Source: an uncultured Eubacteriales bacterium (GTDB lineage: Bacteria > Bacillota > Clostridia > Oscillospirales > Oscillospiraceae). From it: a stretch of DNA of 9,043 nt. Where the stretch lies: positions 1-9,043 of the forward strand of contig CAJLCS010000072.1 of NCBI GenBank assembly GCA_905205195.1, in the 5' to 3' direction. The position numbers and the translations under genes are program-made. Positions 5,892-9,043 of the stretch are shown here, in pieces. Position 1 is the first letter of the stretch; each line of letters starts with the position of its first letter. Under the pieces are notes generated by a model. It did not search any database. It was not told the origin of the DNA and saw only the letters and a list, made by a program, of their open reading frames with translations.

Positions 5892-6643
5892 ATACGATTA
5901 TTTCCGTCCGGGATCTGTGCCTGTGGTACGGCAGCCATCAGGCGCTGAAGCACGTTGGCATCGAAATCCCGGAAAAGAGCATTACCGCCCTCATCGGCCC
6001 CTCCGGCTGCGGAAAATCCACGTTCCTGAAAACGCTGAACCGGATGAACGACCTGGTTCCCGGGGTGAAGATCACCGGCGAGGTGAAGTATCAGGGCAAT
6101 GACATTTTCGCGCCGGATGTGGACGTCAACGAGCTTCGCCGGGAGGTCGGCATGGTTTTCCAGAAGCCCAATCCCTTCCCCATGAGCATTTACGACAACG
6201 TGGCCTACGGCCCCCGGACCCACGGCATCAAAAACAAGGCCAAGCTGGACGACATCGTGGAGCAGTCCCTCCGGGGCGCGGCCATCTGGGACGAGGTCAA
6301 GGACCGGCTGAAGAAAAACGCCCTGGGCCTGTCCGGCGGCCAGCAGCAGCGGCTGTGCATTGCCCGGGCGCTGGCGGTGGAGCCGGAGGTGCTGCTGATG
6401 GACGAGCCGACCAGCGCGCTGGATCCCATCTCCACCTCCAAAATTGAGGATCTGGCGGCGGAGCTGAAAAAGAAGTACACCATCATCATCGTCACCCACA
6501 ATATGCAGCAGGCCGTCCGGATTTCGGACAAAACCGCCTTCTTCCTGCTGGGAGAGCTGGTGGAGTACGGCGACACGGAGAAAATGTTCTCGGATCCTAC
6601 GGACAAGCGGACCGAAGATTATATTACGGGGAGATTTGGATAA
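5888..6643 (+). CDS. pstB: Phosphate ABC transporter ATP-binding protein PstB
   Basis: PstB is the cytoplasmic ATPase, a dimer in the complex, that drives phosphate import. All nucleotide-binding elements are intact in 251 residues: A-loop Tyr14 (LWYG), Walker A GPSGCGKST (37-45), Q-loop Gln92 in MVFQKPNPFPMSIYDNVAYG (typical of PstB), signature LSGGQQQR (148-155), Walker B VLLMDE (168-173), D-loop SALD and His204 in IVTHNMQQA. NRMNDLVPG and the late FSDPTDKRTEDYITGRFG are also PstB hallmarks. The start overlaps the end of pstA (ATGA) and is served by AGAGGAGA just upstream. The stop overlaps the phoU start by one base (TAATG). Confidence 0.97.
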   Translation: MNTIISVRDLCLWYGSHQALKHVGIEIPEKSITALIGPSGCGKSTFLKTLNRMNDLVPGVKITGEVKYQGNDIFAPDVDVNELRREVGMVFQKPNPFPMSIYDNVAYGPRTHGIKNKAKLDDIVEQSLRGAAIWDEVKDRLKKNALGLSGGQQQRLCIARALAVEPEVLLMDEPTSALDPISTSKIEDLAAELKKKYTIIIVTHNMQQAVRISDKTAFFLLGELVEYGDTEKMFSDPTDKRTEDYITGRFG

Positions 6644-7287
6644 TGCGGAGCAAATTTGACGAGCAGTTGGCGCTGCTGAACAAGGAACTCATCGAGATGG
6701 GTGCGCTGTGCGAGGAGGCCATTTCCACGGTTTCCGGCGCCCTGACCAGCGGAAACAAAACCCTGGCGGCCAAAATTGCGCCGCTGGACACGGAAATCGA
6801 CCAGAAGGAGCGGGATATCGAGTCCATGTGCCTGAAGCTGCTGCTGCAGCAGCAGCCCGTGGCCCGGGACCTGCGGCTGATTTCTGCCGCGCTGAAAATG
6901 ATTACCGACATGGAGCGGATCGGTGATCAGGCGGAGGATATTGCGGAAATTATCCGATTGCTTGAGAACCGGTCCTTTGAAAACGACGAAACGCTGCGGA
7001 AAATGGCCGGCGCCGCCATCACAATGGTGACGGAAAGTGTTGATGCTTTCGTAAAACGTGATATAATGTTGGCAGAGAAGGTCATCTCCGACGACGACAT
7101 CGTGGACCGCTACTTTGACGACGTGAAGCAGGAGCTGATCCGAAAGATTGCCGAGGACCCCAAGGACGGAGAATACGCCATCGATCTGCTGATTATCGCC
7201 AAGTACTTTGAGCGGATCGGCGACCATGCCGTGAACATCGCCAACTGGGTGATTTTCTCCGTGACCGGCGTCCACAAGGAGGGATAA
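6643..7287 (+). CDS. phoU: Phosphate signalling regulator PhoU
   Basis: PhoU is a peripheral cytoplasmic protein that links PstSCAB status to the PhoR kinase and restrains phosphate uptake. The 214 residues form the expected two three-helix-bundle repeats. Each has a metal-cluster motif of the ExxxDxxxD kind: ERIGDQAED (91-99) in the first and ERIGDHAVN (190-198) in the second, where the last Asp is Asn. LLLQQQPVARDLRLI (66-80) is a further family landmark. GGGGAG at 6628-6633 is the ribosome binding site, and the start overlaps the pstB stop by one base. Codons around 7038-7070 (GTT, GAT, GCT, GTA, CGT, ATA, TTG) are unusually AT-rich for this GC-rich gene and coincide with a near-consensus promoter, listed separately. 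Confidence 0.96.
   Translation: MRSKFDEQLALLNKELIEMGALCEEAISTVSGALTSGNKTLAAKIAPLDTEIDQKERDIESMCLKLLLQQQPVARDLRLISAALKMITDMERIGDQAEDIAEIIRLLENRSFENDETLRKMAGAAITMVTESVDAFVKRDIMLAEKVISDDDIVDRYFDDVKQELIRKIAEDPKDGEYAIDLLIIAKYFERIGDHAVNIANWVIFSVTGVHKEG
7040..7067 (+). promoter_or_regulatory. Putative internal housekeeping promoter inside phoU driving the response regulator and kinase genes
   Basis: TTGATG (7040-7045) and TATAAT (7062-7067) are separated by 16 bases, and TG at 7059-7060 sits one base before TATAAT, making a perfect extended -10 (TGATATAAT). Transcription would start near 7074, leaving a leader of about 215 bases within phoU before the response regulator start at 7290. The match falls in an AT-rich island of an otherwise GC-rich coding region and is carried by atypical codons, which suggests selection. 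No PhoP-type repeat is visible next to it, so it could be constitutive. Confidence 0.6.
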
Positions 7288-7289
7288 CC

Positions 7290-7964
7290 ATGATCTGGTG
7301 CGTGGAAGACGACGCCAGTATCCGCGACATCGAAGCATACGCCCTGCAATCCGCCGGGCTGCCGGCCCGGGGCTTTCCCGACGGCGATTCCTTCCGCGAG
7401 GCGCTGAAGGAGGAAAAGCCGGAGCTGGTGGTGCTGGATGTGATGCTCCCCGGCACCGACGGGGTGACGCTGCTGCGTCAGATGCGGGCGGAGCCGGACG
7501 TGCGGGACATTCCCGTCATCATGGCCACGGCCAAAGGGGCGGAATACGACAAAATCCAGAGCCTGGATCTGGGGGCGGATTACTATCTTGTGAAGCCCTT
7601 CGGCGTGATGGAATTCGTCTCCTGCGTCAAGGCCGTGCTGCGGCGGTGCCGCCCGCGGGAGGCGGAGCATCTGCTGAAGGCCGGGGATCTGGTGGTGAAT
7701 CTGGACGAGCATACGGTGGCGGCCGGGGAGAAGCGGATTGTGCTGACCTTCAAGGAATTTGAACTGCTGCGGCTGTTTCTGTCCCACCCGGGCATTGCCT
7801 TTACCCGGGATCAGCTGTTCGTGGAGATCTGGGGCATGGAATACTGCGGGGAAACCCGGACGGTGGATATGCACATCCGGACGCTGCGGCAGAAGCTGGG
7901 CGCCTACGGCGCCATGATTCAGACGGTTCGGAACGTGGGCTATCGATGGGAGGCGGCGCAATGA
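7290..7964 (+). CDS. phoP: OmpR-family phosphate response regulator (PhoP/PhoB type)
   Basis: The 224-residue protein has a receiver domain (about 1-118) and a winged-helix DNA-binding domain (about 128-222). Receiver residues are complete: acidic pair Asp7-Asp8, phospho-acceptor Asp50 in VVLDVMLPGTDG, Thr80 and Lys102 in LVKPFG. The winged helix shows LTFKEFELLRLFLSHPG, FTRDQLFVEIWG and the recognition helix region RTVDMHIRTLRQKLG, ending VRNVGYRW. After phosphorylation such regulators bind direct-repeat boxes and recruit RNA polymerase at phosphate-starvation promoters; the boxes before pstS are the likely target. The neighbours pst-phoU and a PhoR-like kinase support the phosphate role. 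AAGGAGGG at 7276-7283 is a strong ribosome binding site. The last codons overlap the kinase start (ATGA). The symbol could equally be phoB; phosphate specificity comes from context. Confidence 0.93.
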   Translation: MIWCVEDDASIRDIEAYALQSAGLPARGFPDGDSFREALKEEKPELVVLDVMLPGTDGVTLLRQMRAEPDVRDIPVIMATAKGAEYDKIQSLDLGADYYLVKPFGVMEFVSCVKAVLRRCRPREAEHLLKAGDLVVNLDEHTVAAGEKRIVLTFKEFELLRLFLSHPGIAFTRDQLFVEIWGMEYCGETRTVDMHIRTLRQKLGAYGAMIQTVRNVGYRWEAAQ

Positions 7965-9043
7965 CCAAGAAAATTTTCCGCTCCATCATGCTGGCGGTGA
8001 CGGCGGTGCTGCTGGCGGGCATGGTGATTATGCTGGCGTTTCTGTACGATTATTTTTACGGCATTCAGAAGCGGCAGATGGGCGATATGCTGGACATTGC
8101 CGCGGTTTCCGTGGAGGAAGACGGGGCGGACTATCTGCGGCAGATTTCGCCGGACCGGTACCGGCTGACCTGGATCGGGGCCGACGGAACGGTGCTCTAC
8201 GACACCGAAGCCGGGGCGGAAGCCATGGCAAACCATGCCGACCGGACCGAGTTCCGGCAGGCCGTGGAAAGCGGCGTCGGGGAAGTGTCCCGGTATTCCA
8301 CCACCCTGATGCAGAGAACCACCTACCGGGCCAAACATCTGGCCGACGGGACGGTGCTGCGGATTTCCGCCAGCTACGCCTCGGTGTGGTTGCTGGTGAT
8401 CGGAATGCTCCAGCCGCTGGCGGTGGTGCTGCTGGTGGCGCTGCTGGTGGCGAGCCTGCTGGCCCGGCGGCTGTCCCGCCGGATCGTGGAGCCGCTGAAC
8501 GGCCTGAATCTGGAGCAGCCGCTGGAAAACGAAACCTACGAGGAGCTTTCGCCGCTGCTGACCCGGATCAACCAGCAGCGCCGCCAGATTGCCTTCCAGA
8601 TGCGGACCTTGCAGCAGAAAACCGACGAATTTGCCCAGATTACCGCCAGTATGAAGGAAGGTCTGGTGCTGTTGGACGGCAAGGGCACCGTGCTGAGCAT
8701 CAATCCGGCGGCCTGCCGGGTGTTCGGCACCGACGCCGGAGCGATGGGGCAGGACTTTCTGACCATCGACCGGAGCCGGGAAATGAGCCACGCGGTGGAG
8801 ACGGCACGGCAGACGGGCCACAGCGAGCTGCGGACGGTGTGCGGCGGCCGGGACTATCAGATGGACATCAGCCGGATCGAGTCGGAGGGCGACAGCATCG
8901 GCTGCGTCATTCTGGCCTTCGATATGACCGAGCAGGCCAACGCCGAGCGTAGCCGCCGGGAATTCACGGCCAACGTGTCCCACGAGCTGAAAACGCCGCT
9001 GCAGGGCATCATCGGCAGCGCCGAGCTGATCGAAAACGGCATG
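7961..9043 (+). CDS. phoR: PhoR-type sensor histidine kinase (3' partial)
   Basis: The frame is open from ATG 7961, overlapping the regulator stop by four bases, to the window edge, giving 361 residues and no stop. Membrane helix 1 (about 8-33) and helix 2 (about 142-168) flank an extracytoplasmic region of about 108 residues with a PAS-like pattern (LTWIGADGTVLYDTEAG at 69-85). A short basic HAMP-like linker (LARRLSRRIVEPLNGL) follows helix 2. A cytoplasmic PAS domain spans about 222-321 (MKEGLVLLDGKGTVLSINPA). The HisKA domain begins at about 332, with the phospho-acceptor His341 in NVSHELKTPLQGI. The rest of HisKA and the ATP-binding domain lie beyond the window. GGGAGG at 7948-7953 is the ribosome binding site. 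Layout and position after the regulator fit PhoR, which senses phosphate limitation through Pst-PhoU rather than binding phosphate itself. Confidence 0.92.
   Translation, partial: MTKKIFRSIMLAVTAVLLAGMVIMLAFLYDYFYGIQKRQMGDMLDIAAVSVEEDGADYLRQISPDRYRLTWIGADGTVLYDTEAGAEAMANHADRTEFRQAVESGVGEVSRYSTTLMQRTTYRAKHLADGTVLRISASYASVWLLVIGMLQPLAVVLLVALLVASLLARRLSRRIVEPLNGLNLEQPLENETYEELSPLLTRINQQRRQIAFQMRTLQQKTDEFAQITASMKEGLVLLDGKGTVLSINPAACRVFGTDAGAMGQDFLTIDRSREMSHAVETARQTGHSELRTVCGGRDYQMDISRIESEGDSIGCVILAFDMTEQANAERSRREFTANVSHELKTPLQGIIGSAELIENGM

Noticed and set aside
6837..6856. 20-base perfect palindrome of alternating GCTGCTGCTG and CAGCAGCAGC in phoU
   Set aside because: It encodes the conserved PhoU segment LLLQQQ with preferred codons, so the symmetry is a coding by-product.
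7940..8983. A 347-codon minus-strand open frame opposite the kinase gene
   Set aside because: Same low-complexity His/Gln/Arg composition. The plus strand encodes a well-formed histidine kinase with its H-box.

Overview
The window comes from a GC-rich bacterium with Firmicutes-style signals: AGGAGG-like ribosome binding sites, short intergenic gaps, and a PstSCAB-PhoU-PhoPR arrangement with a lipoprotein PstS. Protein similarity and codon use fit a high-GC clostridial gut lineage such as Oscillospiraceae. That placement is an inference from composition and gene content, not a demonstrated one. All genes run on the plus strand.

Bases 1-2890 hold the end of an S1-domain translation gene and its terminator. 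Four tightly packed genes follow: a Dabb (stress-responsive alpha/beta barrel) protein, an ACT-domain protein of the UPF0237 type, its usual partner of the UPF0210/DUF711 ('PFL family') type, and a small nucleotidyltransferase. A strong intrinsic terminator closes this unit. The ACT-UPF0210 pair is widespread but has no firmly established function, and it is the part of the window with the most unexplained biology.

Bases 2890-3274 are non-coding. They hold a short relic of a D-alanine-D-alanine ligase gene joined to an unidentified tail, a bidirectional terminator hairpin, and an AT-rich promoter region with repeated TTTTACA-like boxes that probably bind the phosphate response regulator.

Bases 3275-9043 are a complete phosphate-starvation module in one direction: pstS, pstC, pstA, pstB, phoU, an OmpR-type response regulator, and the start of its PhoR-type histidine kinase, which is cut by the window end. 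PstS captures phosphate outside the cell, PstCA forms the channel, PstB powers it, PhoU relays transport status, and PhoR-PhoP drives transcription. Two regulatory details stand out. A hairpin with a short T-run between pstS and pstC could lower permease expression relative to the binding protein. A near-consensus extended -10 promoter lies inside phoU and could express the two-component system independently of the Pho-controlled promoter.

No mobile element, CRISPR array, tRNA or rRNA was seen. I found no convincing new multi-gene defence or catalytic system. The most distinctive items are the internal phoU promoter, the ligase relic and the ACT/UPF0210/Dabb/nucleotidyltransferase unit.
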